Shown here one piece after another: positions 6,914 to 15,784 of a stretch of DNA of 64,000 bases (within the stretch, counting starts at the first letter, position 1; the number at the start of each line of letters is the position of its first letter). A program made the position numbers and the translations under genes. The stretch comes from JAXGRD01 sp040766105 (lineage in GTDB: Bacteria > Bacillota > Clostridia > Peptostreptococcales > Anaerovoracaceae): the NCBI GenBank assembly GCA_040766105.1, contig JAXGRD010000004.1:124001-188000 (forward strand), given 5' to 3'. The notes beneath the pieces were generated by a model. That model made no database searches. It saw nothing but the letters and a program-made list of their open reading frames with translations, and had not been told where the DNA came from.

Positions 6914-7915
6914 ATGCACATGGCAGATGCCTTGCTCTCTCCCGCAGTGGGCGGCACAATGGCCGTCGTCAGTGTGGGAGCCATCGCCTACGCTGTTACA
7001 AAGATAAAAAAGGAAGACAGTTTTGACGAGAAGAAGATTCCTCTCATGGCTGTCTCCGGCGCCTTTGTTTTCGCAGCACAAATGATCAATTTCACCATTC
7101 CCGGTACGGGATCAAGCGGTCACATAGGAGGAGGTATCTTGCTTGCCGCCTTGCTTGGACCCTACCCCGCCCTCATCACCATATCCTCGGTTTTGCTGAT
7201 ACAGAGTTTATTCTTTGCAGACGGAGGACTGTTGGCTTTGGGATGCAACATCTTTAACTTGGGGGTCATCACCTGTCTCTTGGCCTATCCTCTTCTGTAT
7301 AAACCCATTATTGCAGGCACATTATCCAAAGGGAGGATTTATGCCGCGTCCATCGTCGCGGTAATTGTCGGACTGCAATTAGGCTCTTTTTTCGTGGTAC
7401 TGCAAACCTTGGCTTCCGGCATTACGGAACTGCCCTTTACCACCTTCCTCATCTTTATGCAACCAATCCATTTGGCAATTGGTGTAATTGAAGGTATCAT
7501 CACCGGAACCGTCTTGGTCTTCATCCAAGCGGCAAGACCGGAAATCCTAACCAGTGCTTTGGCAAATGACAGTATGAGAAGTGTCAGTACCAAGAAAGTG
7601 GTTGTGGGACTGCTTGTGGTTGCAGTGGCGGTAGGCGGCGGACTTTCATTGTTTGCTTCCTCCTTCCCGGATGGTTTGGAGTGGTCCATGGAAGCAGTAG
7701 CCGGTACGCCGGAGCTACATGCCCATAGCAACACCCATGTTGCCGCAGGAGATATACAGAGCACCACATCCTTCATGCCGGATTACTCCTTCAAGGGAGG
7801 CGACGGCGGCACCAGTGTGGCAGGTATAGTCGGCGGCGGATTGACACTGGCAGTGGCAGGTCTGACCGGTCTACTGATTTACGCCGGCAAAAGGAGAAAT
7901 CGTTGCAAGGAATAG
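6914..7915 (+). CDS. cbiM: CbiM-CbiN-like fused substrate-binding component of a Co/Ni ECF transporter
   Basis: Membrane S-component that selects Co2+ or Ni2+. The N-terminus is MHMADALLSPAVGG, where the N-terminal Met-His is the metal ligand of CbiM/NikM, followed by about seven membrane segments. The C-terminal 110 residues carry the PDGLEWS motif of the CbiN/PDGLE domain and a His-bearing segment (ELHAHSNTH), so the two subunits are fused. 333 residues. AGGAGG precedes the ATG. First gene of cbiM-cbiQ-cbiO. Cobalt versus nickel cannot be decided from the sequence. Confidence 0.92.
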   Translation: MHMADALLSPAVGGTMAVVSVGAIAYAVTKIKKEDSFDEKKIPLMAVSGAFVFAAQMINFTIPGTGSSGHIGGGILLAALLGPYPALITISSVLLIQSLFFADGGLLALGCNIFNLGVITCLLAYPLLYKPIIAGTLSKGRIYAASIVAVIVGLQLGSFFVVLQTLASGITELPFTTFLIFMQPIHLAIGVIEGIITGTVLVFIQAARPEILTSALANDSMRSVSTKKVVVGLLVVAVAVGGGLSLFASSFPDGLEWSMEAVAGTPELHAHSNTHVAAGDIQSTTSFMPDYSFKGGDGGTSVAGIVGGGLTLAVAGLTGLLIYAGKRRNRCKE

Positions 7916-8703
7916 CAAAATCGACATATGGATTCCATCAACTGGAGCACCTGGCTGATGGAAATTCAGCGATTCACAGGCTTCACCCAATGACTAAGAC
8001 GATAACCACGTTCATCTATGTGGTTATCGTTGTTTCCTTTGGAAGATATCACCTGACCGGTCTTCTTCCCTTCTTATTTTATCCAATCATCATAATGGCC
8101 ATATCAAACACGCCATATAAGCCTCTTCTCCAGAGATTCCTCTTTGCCCTACCCTTTAGCGTATTTGCAGGAATGGCCAATGTGTTCTGGGACAGAGAAG
8201 CGGCACTGATTGTCGGCGGCTTTACCATCAGTTTCGGGATGGTTTCCTTTGTTGTCATCCTACTGAAGACATATCTGACCGTCATGGCAGTTTTGATTCT
8301 CACTGCCACAACTCCTATGGACGAGATTGCACAACAGATGGCTCGATTAAAGGTCCCCTCTATACTGGTCCTCCTATTGACGATGATATACAGATATATC
8401 ACCGTAGCTTTGGAGGAGACCATCAACATGTACACAGCATATAAACTTCGTGCACCCGGAGAAAAGGGAATTCGCATGGGGGATATGGGACCCTTTGTGG
8501 GACACCTTTTTCTTCGTTCCTTTGATAGGGGCGAGCGAGTTTACGCTGCCATGAAATGCAGAGGATTTACCGGAGAATACTCCTGTCTTTCTTCCGAGAA
8601 GATGAAGCTTTGGGACTGGGGAAGAATCCTTGTCTTTCTGGCAATCGCCCTTATGTTGCGCATCTTTGATCTAAGTATCATCATTGGAGGGATTTTGGCA
8701 TAA
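7903..8703 (+). CDS. cbiQ: ECF transporter transmembrane T component, CbiQ type
   Basis: Transmembrane coupling protein linking CbiM to the ATPase. It starts at TTG 7903 inside the end of cbiM, with AAAGGAG six bases upstream; later ATGs would cut off the conserved HRLHPMTK region. Several membrane segments are followed by the coupling helices, with motifs YTAYKLRAPGEKG and ERVYAAMKCRGF typical of T components. 266 residues. Its stop overlaps the cbiO start (TAATG). Confidence 0.9.
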   Translation: MQGIAKSTYGFHQLEHLADGNSAIHRLHPMTKTITTFIYVVIVVSFGRYHLTGLLPFLFYPIIIMAISNTPYKPLLQRFLFALPFSVFAGMANVFWDREAALIVGGFTISFGMVSFVVILLKTYLTVMAVLILTATTPMDEIAQQMARLKVPSILVLLLTMIYRYITVALEETINMYTAYKLRAPGEKGIRMGDMGPFVGHLFLRSFDRGERVYAAMKCRGFTGEYSCLSSEKMKLWDWGRILVFLAIALMLRIFDLSIIIGGILA

Positions 8704-9386
8704 TGTTACACGTTGATAAACTAACAGTTACATACCCGGACGGAAACACCGCTGTAACAGATCTTTCTTTCCATGTGGAAAAGGGAGAAACCATTGCTCT
8801 TCTGGGGGCAAACGGCGCAGGCAAGTCCAGCTTAATGCAGGCGATTCTTGGAATTACACCATCAAAAGGATCTGTGACATACGATGGAATTCTTCTCAGT
8901 AAAAAGACATTACCTCTTTTTAGGCAGAAGATCGGCCTAGTCTTTCAAAACCCCGACGATCAAATCTTCATGGCAAAGGTTGTGGAGGATGTGGCCTTTG
9001 GCCCGAAAAACATGGGGAAATCCAATGCCCAGGAACTGGCAATGGAAGCTTTATCCACACTGCAGGTTTCTCACCTAGCCGATCGCATCCCGGGAAAGCT
9101 TTCCGGAGGAGAAAAGCGCATGGTGGCATTGGCGGGAATCCTTGCCATGTCGCCGGAATTGGTGCTATTTGACGAGCCCACCTCTTTTCTCGACGGGAAA
9201 TCCAAGAGGACACTACTAGCCGTACTGGCGCAGCTCCCCATGACCAAGATTATCGCCACACATGATCTGGAAGTTGCAAAACAGCTTTGCGATCGAGTAT
9301 TGGTCTTACAAAAAGGCCGCCTTGTCTATGACGGCGGCCCAAATGTTCTTGATTCTTTTCATATCTTGGAAGGCTACGGCCTTTAA
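8703..9386 (+). CDS. cbiO: ECF transporter ATPase, CbiO type
   Basis: ABC ATPase energising Co/Ni uptake. Walker A is GANGAGKSS, the Q-loop region is VFQNPDDQIF (typical of ECF ATPases), the signature is LSGGEKRMVALA and Walker B is LVLFDEPTSFLD, with the switch histidine in IATHD. 227 residues is on the short side, lacking the C-terminal extension of some CbiO proteins. Convergent with rubrerythrin, 18 bases apart, with no clear terminator. Confidence 0.93.
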   Translation: MLHVDKLTVTYPDGNTAVTDLSFHVEKGETIALLGANGAGKSSLMQAILGITPSKGSVTYDGILLSKKTLPLFRQKIGLVFQNPDDQIFMAKVVEDVAFGPKNMGKSNAQELAMEALSTLQVSHLADRIPGKLSGGEKRMVALAGILAMSPELVLFDEPTSFLDGKSKRTLLAVLAQLPMTKIIATHDLEVAKQLCDRVLVLQKGRLVYDGGPNVLDSFHILEGYGL

Positions 9387-9404
9387 CCCAAGATGGTTTT
9401 ACGA

Positions 9405-9941
9405 TTAATAGTTTTCGCTCTTGATTTCAAAGTAAGCCTGGCTGTGTGCACATACGGGACATGCCAGAAGAGCCTTCTTGCCCATGTACTGGTGTCCACA
9501 GTTGGAGCACTGCCAAAGAACATCTTCGTCTCTTTCAAATACTTTACCGGTCTTCACATTATCAGCTAATTTTCTGTATCTTGCTTCATGTTCTTTTTCT
9601 ACTGCGGCAACGCCTTCCATCTGCACGGCAATTGCTTCAAAGCCTTCTGCCCTTGCAGTTTCTGCCATGTTCTTGTACATATCGGTCCACTCATAGTGTT
9701 CCCCAGCTGCAGCATCCAAGAGGTTTTCTTCTGTGGTTCCAATGCCATGGGCAAGTTTGAACCACAGCTCTGCATGTTCCTTTTCGTTGGCAGCAGTTTC
9801 TTCAAAGATTTTCTGTATCTGTACGTATCCTTCTTTCTTTGCCTTAGAAGCATAATAAGTGTACTTATTTCTCGCCTGAGATTCTCCGGAGAAAGCTTCC
9901 ATCAAATTTTCCAATGTTTTTGTTCCCTTAAGATCTTTCAT
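9405..9941 (-). CDS. rbr: Rubrerythrin
   Basis: Non-haem diiron peroxidase that detoxifies hydrogen peroxide in anaerobes. The N-terminal four-helix domain carries the ExxH-type iron ligands (SGESQARNKY, ETAANEKEHAELWF, EGVAAVEKEHEARY). The C-terminal rubredoxin domain has CSNC and CPVC knuckles. 178 residues, normal length. It overlaps the upstream perR-like gene by four bases (ATGA), so sensor and peroxidase are co-transcribed and translationally coupled. Confidence 0.95.
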   Translation of the reverse strand: MKDLKGTKTLENLMEAFSGESQARNKYTYYASKAKKEGYVQIQKIFEETAANEKEHAELWFKLAHGIGTTEENLLDAAAGEHYEWTDMYKNMAETARAEGFEAIAVQMEGVAAVEKEHEARYRKLADNVKTGKVFERDEDVLWQCSNCGHQYMGKKALLACPVCAHSQAYFEIKSENY

Positions 9942-10345
9942 ATTTTTCCTCCATTACTATTGATACAATTGGGGCAAAGCCCTCTAAATATAACTTCTTG
10001 GTTTTCAATGAGAAAACCACCGGGTTCAGTGATCTCGGATCGCAATGCCTTCATATACGCAGGATCCATTTCAATGTCGCACACCGCTCCACATTCTCTG
10101 CACACCCCATGAAAATGAGGCTTGGTAATTTCATCGAAGCGCCCTGCCATCTCGCCGGGAACATCAATCTTTCGGATGCTGCCCTCTTCAGACATTGTCT
10201 TTAGGTTTCGATACAGGGTTGCCTTCCCGATAGAAGGGTATTTGCTGTGTGCGTACTGATAGATATCTTCTGCCGTTGGATGAGAAAGCTCTTGCAGTGC
10301 TTCTTTGATCAGTGCCTTTTGTCTGGTATTTCTCTGCACTACCAT
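9938..10345 (-). CDS. perR: Fur-family peroxide-responsive repressor (PerR-like)
   Basis: Metal-dependent winged-helix repressor. The N-terminal winged helix (HPTAEDIYQYAHSKYPSIGKATLYRNLKTM) contains the DNA recognition helix. The C-terminal metal domain has HFHGVCRECGAVCD and the second zinc pair GLCPNC. The pairing with rubrerythrin makes peroxide response more likely than iron response. A near-perfect palindrome overlaps its leader, so it probably represses itself. Confidence 0.85.
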   Translation of the reverse strand: MVVQRNTRQKALIKEALQELSHPTAEDIYQYAHSKYPSIGKATLYRNLKTMSEEGSIRKIDVPGEMAGRFDEITKPHFHGVCRECGAVCDIEMDPAYMKALRSEITEPGGFLIENQEVIFRGLCPNCINSNGGKI

Positions 10346-10357
10346 TTCGCACCCTCC

Positions 10358-10380
10358 TTAATGATAATAACTATCATTAA
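10358..10380 (-). promoter_or_regulatory. PerR/Fur-type operator in front of perR-rbr
   Basis: Palindrome TTAATGATA-ATAAC-TATCATTAA, 9-base perfect arms, directly before GGAGG of the perR-like gene. It lies downstream of a promoter with TTGACA at 10406-10411 and a -10 near 10383-10390. It matches the size and A/T character of Per/Fur boxes. Confidence 0.8.
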
Positions 10381-10412
10381 CTACTTTATACTAATAATTG
10401 ACTTTTGTCAAC

Positions 10413-11681
10413 TTACGAATCTTCTTCCATTCTTATTTTTCCACCGATGCCGGAGATTTTATCCACAAACTTTTCGTATCCTCTTTCAATATGATAAATG
10501 TCGGATACCTCCGTTTTCCCCTTGGCCACCAAGCCGGCCAAAACAACCGCGGCACCTGCCCTCAAGTCAGTTGCTGTGACCTTTGCACCTTTTAGATTGG
10601 CCATTCCCTCGATGATAGCACATCTGTCGTCAGTCTTAATGGCAGCACCCATGCGCTTCAGTTCAGCTACATGCATGTATCTGTTTTCAAATACTGTTTC
10701 AATAACCGCGCTGGTGCCCTCAACAGTGGTCAAAAATGCCATGAAGATGGATTGCATGTCCGTTGGGAATCCGGGGTAAGGTAAGGTTTTGATGTCGGTG
10801 GACGTCAATTGCTTTCCGCTGGCATCCACAATCATACCCTCATCGGTCATGGTAATTTCCACACCGCACTCTCTCAGCTTTGCGGTGATTGGCTTAACGT
10901 GGTCGGCAAGGATGTTCTTAATATGTATGGTCCCTCTTGAGATAGCTGCTGCAACCATAAAGGTCCCCGCCTCAATCCTATCGGGTATCACAGAGTGCTT
11001 TGCACCGTGAAGACGCTCCACGCCTTCCACTTTGATGGTGTCCGTTCCGGCGCCTTTGATCCTTGCGCCCATCTTGTTCAAAAAGTTTGCCAAATCGACA
11101 ATTTCAGGCTCCTGGGCTGCGTTCTCAAGTATGGTTGTACCTTCAGCCAAGCTGGCTGCCATGATGATATTCTCCGTCGCTCCTACACTTGGAAAATCCA
11201 AGTATATGTTGCTTCCTATTAATTTATCCGCTTTTGCAGTTACAATGCCCGCCGAGCTTACATTAATTTCCGCTCCCAAAGCGCGAAATCCTTTAAAATG
11301 CAATTCCACAGGCCGGTCACCGATGGCACATCCGCCGGGAAGAGGAATGATTGCCTTCCCCGTTCTTGCTAAAAGAGGACCCATCACCAGGACGGATGCC
11401 CTCATTTTTTTCACCAAATTCCCGGGGGCTGTGTGGGACTGCAGCGTTTCTGCTTTAATGGTTACCATGTTTCTTGCAACATCCGGCTCAACTTCTGCCC
11501 CTAGGGCTTCCCCCAACATGCACATAATCTCCACGTCCTTCAGTGCCGGCGCTTCTTCTATAATACAAGGTTCTTCACACAGTAAAGAAGCAGCCATAAT
11601 CGGCAGCACCGCATTCTTTGCACCGCTGACCGTTACTTCCCCTTTCAGGGGCCTGCTCTTCTCCACTATATACTTTGCCAT
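10413..11681 (-). CDS. murA: UDP-N-acetylglucosamine 1-carboxyvinyltransferase
   Basis: Transfers enolpyruvate from PEP to UDP-GlcNAc, the first committed step of peptidoglycan synthesis; target of fosfomycin. 422 residues. The catalytic cysteine is Cys118 in LPGGCAIGDRP. Other visible signatures are the N-terminal SGAKNAVLP and the FPTDMQSIFMAF and ENRYMHVAEL segments. Monocistronic, with its own promoter. Firmicutes often have two MurA paralogues; whether this is MurA1 or MurA2 cannot be decided here. Confidence 0.96.
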   Translation of the reverse strand: MAKYIVEKSRPLKGEVTVSGAKNAVLPIMAASLLCEEPCIIEEAPALKDVEIMCMLGEALGAEVEPDVARNMVTIKAETLQSHTAPGNLVKKMRASVLVMGPLLARTGKAIIPLPGGCAIGDRPVELHFKGFRALGAEINVSSAGIVTAKADKLIGSNIYLDFPSVGATENIIMAASLAEGTTILENAAQEPEIVDLANFLNKMGARIKGAGTDTIKVEGVERLHGAKHSVIPDRIEAGTFMVAAAISRGTIHIKNILADHVKPITAKLRECGVEITMTDEGMIVDASGKQLTSTDIKTLPYPGFPTDMQSIFMAFLTTVEGTSAVIETVFENRYMHVAELKRMGAAIKTDDRCAIIEGMANLKGAKVTATDLRAGAAVVLAGLVAKGKTEVSDIYHIERGYEKFVDKISGIGGKIRMEEDS

Positions 11682-11714
11682 ATTCTACCTCCATCATGAT
11701 TATCTTCCTGTTAT

Positions 11715-11743
11715 ATAGTACATGAATTGGCCTTTATTTTCAA
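11715..11743 (-). promoter_or_regulatory. Promoter of murA
   Basis: Reverse strand TTGAAA, 17 bases, TACTAT, ending 33 bases before the start codon. Confidence 0.6.
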
Positions 11744-11750
11744 CATAAGA

Positions 11751-11782
11751 AAAAGGTGCCCCGTTTCATGGACACCTTTACA
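11751..11782 (-). terminator. Terminator after abrB
   Basis: Reverse strand hairpin AAAGGTGTCC...GGGGCACCTTTTT six bases after the abrB stop. It ends the tmk-to-abrB block and separates it from murA. Confidence 0.8.
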
Positions 11783-11787
11783 ATATT

Positions 11788-12030
11788 CTATAATTTCTTT
11801 AATTCTTCAATACAGTTGATACAGATATTTTTGCCATTCAGATTATGGATATCATTTGCGTTTCCGCAGAAAACACAGGAAGGTTCATATTTCTTTAAAA
11901 GAATATAATCTCCGTCAGTATATATCTCAATGGGGTCTTTGATGTCGATATCGAGGGTACGTCTTAACTCAATCGGAAGGACGATTCTGCCCAGCTCATC
12001 AACCTTTCTAACGATGCCGGTTGCTTTCAT
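11788..12030 (-). CDS. abrB: AbrB/SpoVT-family transition-state regulator
   Basis: DNA-binding swapped-hairpin regulator. The N-terminal AbrB domain reads KATGIVRKVDELGRIVLPIELRRTL and is near canonical. The C-terminal 30 residues carry CVFC and CINC pairs that could bind zinc; Bacillus AbrB lacks this quartet. 80 residues. The position at the end of the tmk-holB-ricT-yabB block matches the abrB locus of Bacillus. Confidence 0.92.
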   Translation of the reverse strand: MKATGIVRKVDELGRIVLPIELRRTLDIDIKDPIEIYTDGDYILLKKYEPSCVFCGNANDIHNLNGKNICINCIEELKKL

Positions 12031-12044
12031 GACATTCTCCTTTC

Positions 12045-12416
12045 TTAAATATTGTACTTCTTAGGTTTCTTTTTATTGGTATCTTTATCTTTACCCGATT
12101 TTTCCTTAATTACACCAACAATCGAAGATATTCCTTTCACAACCGATGACATTGACTGAAAAAGGTTTTCATTTCCCTTAATGGACTTGGTTATTCCGTT
12201 AATTGAACCGGACATATCGTCGATGATACCGTCCACATCCTTTGTCCGTTTCTTTGCCACGGCCGTGATTTCTTCCGTATCGGAAAGTATGACATTTGTG
12301 TGTTTTATCGTTACAATCAAGTTCTTCACCAGAACGATTAAAAAAATGATCAGTACAATAATACCTAGCATGATTAGAAACATTCCCGCGTCTTTTAAGC
12401 TTATCGTTATATCCAT
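12045..12416 (-). CDS. Small membrane-anchored protein of unknown function
   Basis: 123 residues beginning MDITISLKDAGMFL, with GGGAGGAG upstream of the ATG at 12416, so the ten-residue extension is rejected. One strong membrane segment (about residues 9-33) precedes a helical, Ser/Lys-rich cytoplasmic tail (ILSDTEEITAVAKKRTKD, DDMSGSINGITKSI) resembling DUF948-type proteins. The C-terminus is lysine-rich. It lies 15 bases upstream of abrB and is probably co-transcribed. Function unknown. Confidence 0.65.
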   Translation of the reverse strand: MDITISLKDAGMFLIMLGIIVLIIFLIVLVKNLIVTIKHTNVILSDTEEITAVAKKRTKDVDGIIDDMSGSINGITKSIKGNENLFQSMSSVVKGISSIVGVIKEKSGKDKDTNKKKPKKYNI

Positions 12417-12493
12417 AGGGCTCCTCCCATCTATAATAATCCCCAACTACATATATATTGTATTATCTATCAAATTATGGAAAATTTCAACAA

Positions 12494-13240
12494 TTATATT
12501 CTTTCGTAGATCATTTCTATTTCTTCCGTATAAGTCCCGTCCACTTCATAGACTTGAAGAGAGGGAAGAAGATTCAACTGCTTTCCACCGTTTTTTACGA
12601 AGTGAATCAGAATGAGGTTTGCCTCTTTTCCCGGAGATGGTACAACGGGCAAAAGGGACTTTCCTTCCATTCCCATCTTCCTACCTTCAGACAGGATATC
12701 CACCAATCGGGAAGGTCTGTGAATCATAAAGAAGTCACCCTTATCCCGTAAAAGATCTTTTGCTCTTTGCATAAAGTCCGTCAAGGTGGCGGTACTCTCT
12801 CTTCGTGCAATATCCTTGGGTGAATGCTTATTGATTAAGCCGCTGCTCTGTTCCACATAGGGCGGATTGGATACCACCAAATCCATGGTACCAAAGAGTT
12901 CCTTTGGAATCTCCAAGATGTCACCATGAATTACCCTAATTCTATCCTCCAGTTGATTGAGAGCAACGTTGCGTTTTGCCAGATTTGCGGCATCTTCTTG
13001 TATCTCCACCGCGGTAATCATTGCATTTTTTATCTTATGAGACAGGATGAGTGCAACCGCCCCGTTGCCGGTACCCAAATCAGCAATATGGACGAACTCG
13101 GAATTTTTTCGACTATCCTTCTTTCCTCTACTGGCGAAGTCTGCAAGGATGACCGCATCGATGCCATAGCAAAAATCCTCAGGCCTTTGTATCAGCCTGA
13201 GGTTTCCAAATCCCATGTTGTCGATTCTCTCTTCTTTCAC
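12494..13240 (-). CDS. tRNA1(Val) A37 N6-methyltransferase-like (YabB/TrmN6 family)
   Basis: SAM-dependent methyltransferase. Motif I is ADLGTGNGAVALIL and the N6-adenine catalytic motif is SNPPYV at about residues 134-139, with a C-terminal FMIHRPSRLVDIL. 248 residues, as in Bacillus YabB. It follows ricT by five bases. The tRNA target is inferred from the family and was not tested here. Confidence 0.85.
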   Translation of the reverse strand: MKEERIDNMGFGNLRLIQRPEDFCYGIDAVILADFASRGKKDSRKNSEFVHIADLGTGNGAVALILSHKIKNAMITAVEIQEDAANLAKRNVALNQLEDRIRVIHGDILEIPKELFGTMDLVVSNPPYVEQSSGLINKHSPKDIARRESTATLTDFMQRAKDLLRDKGDFFMIHRPSRLVDILSEGRKMGMEGKSLLPVVPSPGKEANLILIHFVKNGGKQLNLLPSLQVYEVDGTYTEEIEMIYERI

Positions 13241-13245
13241 CCTTT

Positions 13246-14166
13246 TTAGTTCCCTTTTCCCTCTGAGGAATTGCCTTCACCCCGGTTATTGGAGCGCTTT
13301 CGCTGGCCACCTTTTTTCCGTTTCGTATCGGACCGCTTTACATCTTCCTTGTTATGGGTATACAATTCTGTGCTCAATTTCTGATCGATGCCCTTCTCCT
13401 TGTCGCCTTCTTCAACAATGAGCCGGCATTTTACCTTGCCTTCCAAAATCACGGTGTCCCAAACGATGGCAGGTCCCTCTTCAATGATGACCTTTTCCCC
13501 TACCTCAGGTAGTCCCTTCTTTAGCTCCAAATAAACGTCGTTTTCATATTTGAGGCAGCACATCAAACGTCCACAGACACCGGATATCTTGGTAGGGTTT
13601 AAGGACAGATTCTGCACCTTTGCCATCTTGATGGATACGGGATGAAACTCCGAAAGCCACTGATGACAACAGAGTCCTTTTCCACAGTTTCCAATACCCC
13701 CTAGCATTTTCGCTTCATCTCTCACTCCGATTTGCCGCAGCTCAATTCGCATGCGGAAAATTCCGGCCAAATCTTTGACCAGATCTCTGAAGTCCACCCT
13801 TCCGTCGGCAGTAAAATAAAAAATAATCTTACTGTTATCAAAGGTGTGCTCCACATCAATGAGCTTCATGTCCAGTTGATGTTTCTCAATCTTTTCCTGA
13901 CAGAGGTTCATGGCACGCTCTTTCTTTTTTTCAATCTCTGCGTACCGCTCTTCATCCTCTTCCGTCGCCTTGCGGATAATTTTTTTCAGAGGCTGAACCA
14001 CCTCCTTATCCTCAACGTCCTTGGTCTCCATGCCTACGGTGCCGAATTCAATTCCCCTGGAAGTCTCCACAATTACGTGATCTCCCATTGCGACTTCCAG
14101 CCCGTTTGCTTCAAAATAATATACTTTACCGGCGCTCTTAAATTTTACGCCCGCTACATTTACCAT
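13246..14166 (-). CDS. ricT: RicT/YaaT, PSP1-domain subunit of the Y-complex
   Basis: In Bacillus, RicT with RicA and RicF forms a [4Fe-4S]-containing complex that promotes RNase Y-dependent mRNA processing. The PSP1 domain is visible (MVNVAGVKFKSAGKVYYFEA at the start; the Cys-rich segment GGIGNCGKGLCCHQWL; GVCGRLMCCLKYE). The C-terminal 40 residues are a basic, disordered tail (KRKKGGQRKRSNNRGEGN). It abuts holB (stop and start adjacent). Confidence 0.9.
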   Translation of the reverse strand: MVNVAGVKFKSAGKVYYFEANGLEVAMGDHVIVETSRGIEFGTVGMETKDVEDKEVVQPLKKIIRKATEEDEERYAEIEKKKERAMNLCQEKIEKHQLDMKLIDVEHTFDNSKIIFYFTADGRVDFRDLVKDLAGIFRMRIELRQIGVRDEAKMLGGIGNCGKGLCCHQWLSEFHPVSIKMAKVQNLSLNPTKISGVCGRLMCCLKYENDVYLELKKGLPEVGEKVIIEEGPAIVWDTVILEGKVKCRLIVEEGDKEKGIDQKLSTELYTHNKEDVKRSDTKRKKGGQRKRSNNRGEGNSSEGKGN

Positions 14167-15000
14167 TTACTGTCCTCCAATTGCCAATGCCATCTTTTTC
14201 ATCGCATAGGCACTATTGATATTATGCTTGATTTCTTCTCTGGCTTCTTCGATACGATGGACTCCGCTGTAAATATTTTCTCTCACAGCAAATCCTGTAA
14301 TCTCCGATAGCTTTTCCCTATAGATTTCTTCCATGGCATCTAAAATCAGAAAGACTTCCTTCCTGTCCTTTTTGTTCATGGAATCAATAACCTTCTTCAC
14401 CTTATAATACGGCGCACCTGCAAGAAGCAGCGTCACCATATCCTCTGCAATCCCAATGGCTTTGCTTTCATCCACTGATTTCCAAGGGTTCACACGGAAA
14501 TGAATACATCTGGATCGTACGGTTTCGGGAAGATTATAAATGTTTTCCGATAGAATCATAATTACCGTTCCCAAGGGTGGCTCTTCCAAGGACTTGAGGA
14601 GTCTGTTCATGGCATGCTTACCCATTGTATCTCCATCGCAAATGATGCCGATGTTTCTGTCCCCTTCCAAGGGCTTCGTCGATAGCCTCCCCAGCAGCAT
14701 ATCCACACCTTCGTTTTTGATGCTGGCAACACTTCTGCCTTCATCCACCGTGGCATGAATTGCCGTTACATCCAAATGATTTCCGCCGTCTATTTTTCGA
14801 CATACGGGGCAGCTACATTCACCGTCTCGCAGATTGTACTCACCACACAGAATGGACTTAGCAAAGTGCAGTGCAACGGCCATTTTGTCAGCAGTTGCCG
14901 GCCCTTCAATGATGTAACCATGATGGATGTTTCCGTGAAGAACGGTTTTCTTTATTTCTCCCAATAGGCTTTCATTGTTTTCTATTCTAGGAGCGCTCAT
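14167..15000 (-). CDS. holB: DNA polymerase III delta' subunit
   Basis: Clamp-loader subunit. Start set at ATG 15000 (MSAPRIENNE), preceded by GAGGGG and overlapping the end of tmk by 14 bases; a longer frame from 15075 is rejected. 277 residues. Visible features are HHGYIIEGP, the zinc-module cysteines CSCPVC, AMNRLLKSLEEPPLGTVIM (sensor/SRC-like region) and ETVRSRCIHFRV. The Walker A region is degenerate (GPATADKMA), as expected for delta', which need not hydrolyse ATP. Confidence 0.9.
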   Translation of the reverse strand: MSAPRIENNESLLGEIKKTVLHGNIHHGYIIEGPATADKMAVALHFAKSILCGEYNLRDGECSCPVCRKIDGGNHLDVTAIHATVDEGRSVASIKNEGVDMLLGRLSTKPLEGDRNIGIICDGDTMGKHAMNRLLKSLEEPPLGTVIMILSENIYNLPETVRSRCIHFRVNPWKSVDESKAIGIAEDMVTLLLAGAPYYKVKKVIDSMNKKDRKEVFLILDAMEEIYREKLSEITGFAVRENIYSGVHRIEEAREEIKHNINSAYAMKKMALAIGGQ

Positions 15001-15622
15001 CTTGCCCCTCAAGTATCCGATCCAAATTGCGGCGGATATCTTCCCAAACCACCTCAATGGGTTGACTTCCGTCAATGCCGATGATTCTCTCAGGGAACTT
15101 CTTTTCCAAAGTTAAGTAACCTTCATAGACACGATTATAAAACTCCGTGTCTTCAACCTCCAGTCGATCTTTTGATTCCTGGTCGATTCTCTGTCTTCCA
15201 CCGGATGGATCCATCTTCAACAAAAAAGTAAAATCGGGAATCCACTCCCCTATGGCATAGCTGTTGATTAAAGAAACGCTCTCACCCAGTCCTCTTCCGT
15301 GTCCTTGATAGGCGATGGAAGAGTCCACAAATCTATCACACACGACAATTTTCCCGTGTTCCAAGGCAGGTTTGATGATTTGCGCGATGTGCTGTGCTCT
15401 GGACGCAGCATACAGAAGCGTCTCCGTCATATCGTCCATCTCCTTGTTCTTTTTGTCCAAGATAATGGCACGAATCTTTTCACTGATGGGTGTCCCACCG
15501 GGCTCTCTGGTAAAAAGCACATCCTTCCCCTTAGAGATGAGGTATTCCTTCATTAATTCCAATTGGGTCGTCTTCCCGGTTCCGTCCGTACCTTCTACGG
15601 TTATGAATAAGCCCTTCCTCAT
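14987..15622 (-). CDS. tmk: Thymidylate kinase
   Basis: Phosphorylates dTMP to dTDP. P-loop EGTDGTGKTTQ, the DRFVDSSIAYQGHGRG motif and the TREPGGTPISEKIR segment are all present; 211 residues. Its ATG overlaps the stop of the upstream 43-residue gene, and its end overlaps holB. Confidence 0.96.
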   Translation of the reverse strand: MRKGLFITVEGTDGTGKTTQLELMKEYLISKGKDVLFTREPGGTPISEKIRAIILDKKNKEMDDMTETLLYAASRAQHIAQIIKPALEHGKIVVCDRFVDSSIAYQGHGRGLGESVSLINSYAIGEWIPDFTFLLKMDPSGGRQRIDQESKDRLEVEDTEFYNRVYEGYLTLEKKFPERIIGIDGSQPIEVVWEDIRRNLDRILEGQDERS

Positions 15623-15750
15623 TTACGCTTCCTTCCCTTACCCTTCTGTTTGTCAACGATTTGATCGATGAGTTGCGCAATTAGACGCAAACTGAAATAA
15701 ACGATGGGAGCACATAACAATATTACAAAAATTATTTTTAACAGTCCCAT
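15619..15750 (-). CDS. 43-residue membrane protein translationally coupled to tmk
   Basis: Frame from ATG 15750 with GGGAGG eight bases upstream. One hydrophobic segment (LLKIIFVILLCAPIVYF) is followed by a short helix and a very basic C-terminus (KQKGKGRKRK). The stop TGA overlaps the tmk ATG. The good promoter 35 bases upstream, the ribosome binding site and the overlap argue that it is real. Family unknown to me. Confidence 0.65.
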   Translation of the reverse strand: MGLLKIIFVILLCAPIVYFSLRLIAQLIDQIVDKQKGKGRKRK

Positions 15751-15784
15751 TGTTGTATTCCTCCCATTGCAAACGTTCCCGAAT

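Noticed and set aside
11032..11718. 228-codon plus-strand frame
   Set aside because: Antisense shadow of murA, which is unambiguous.
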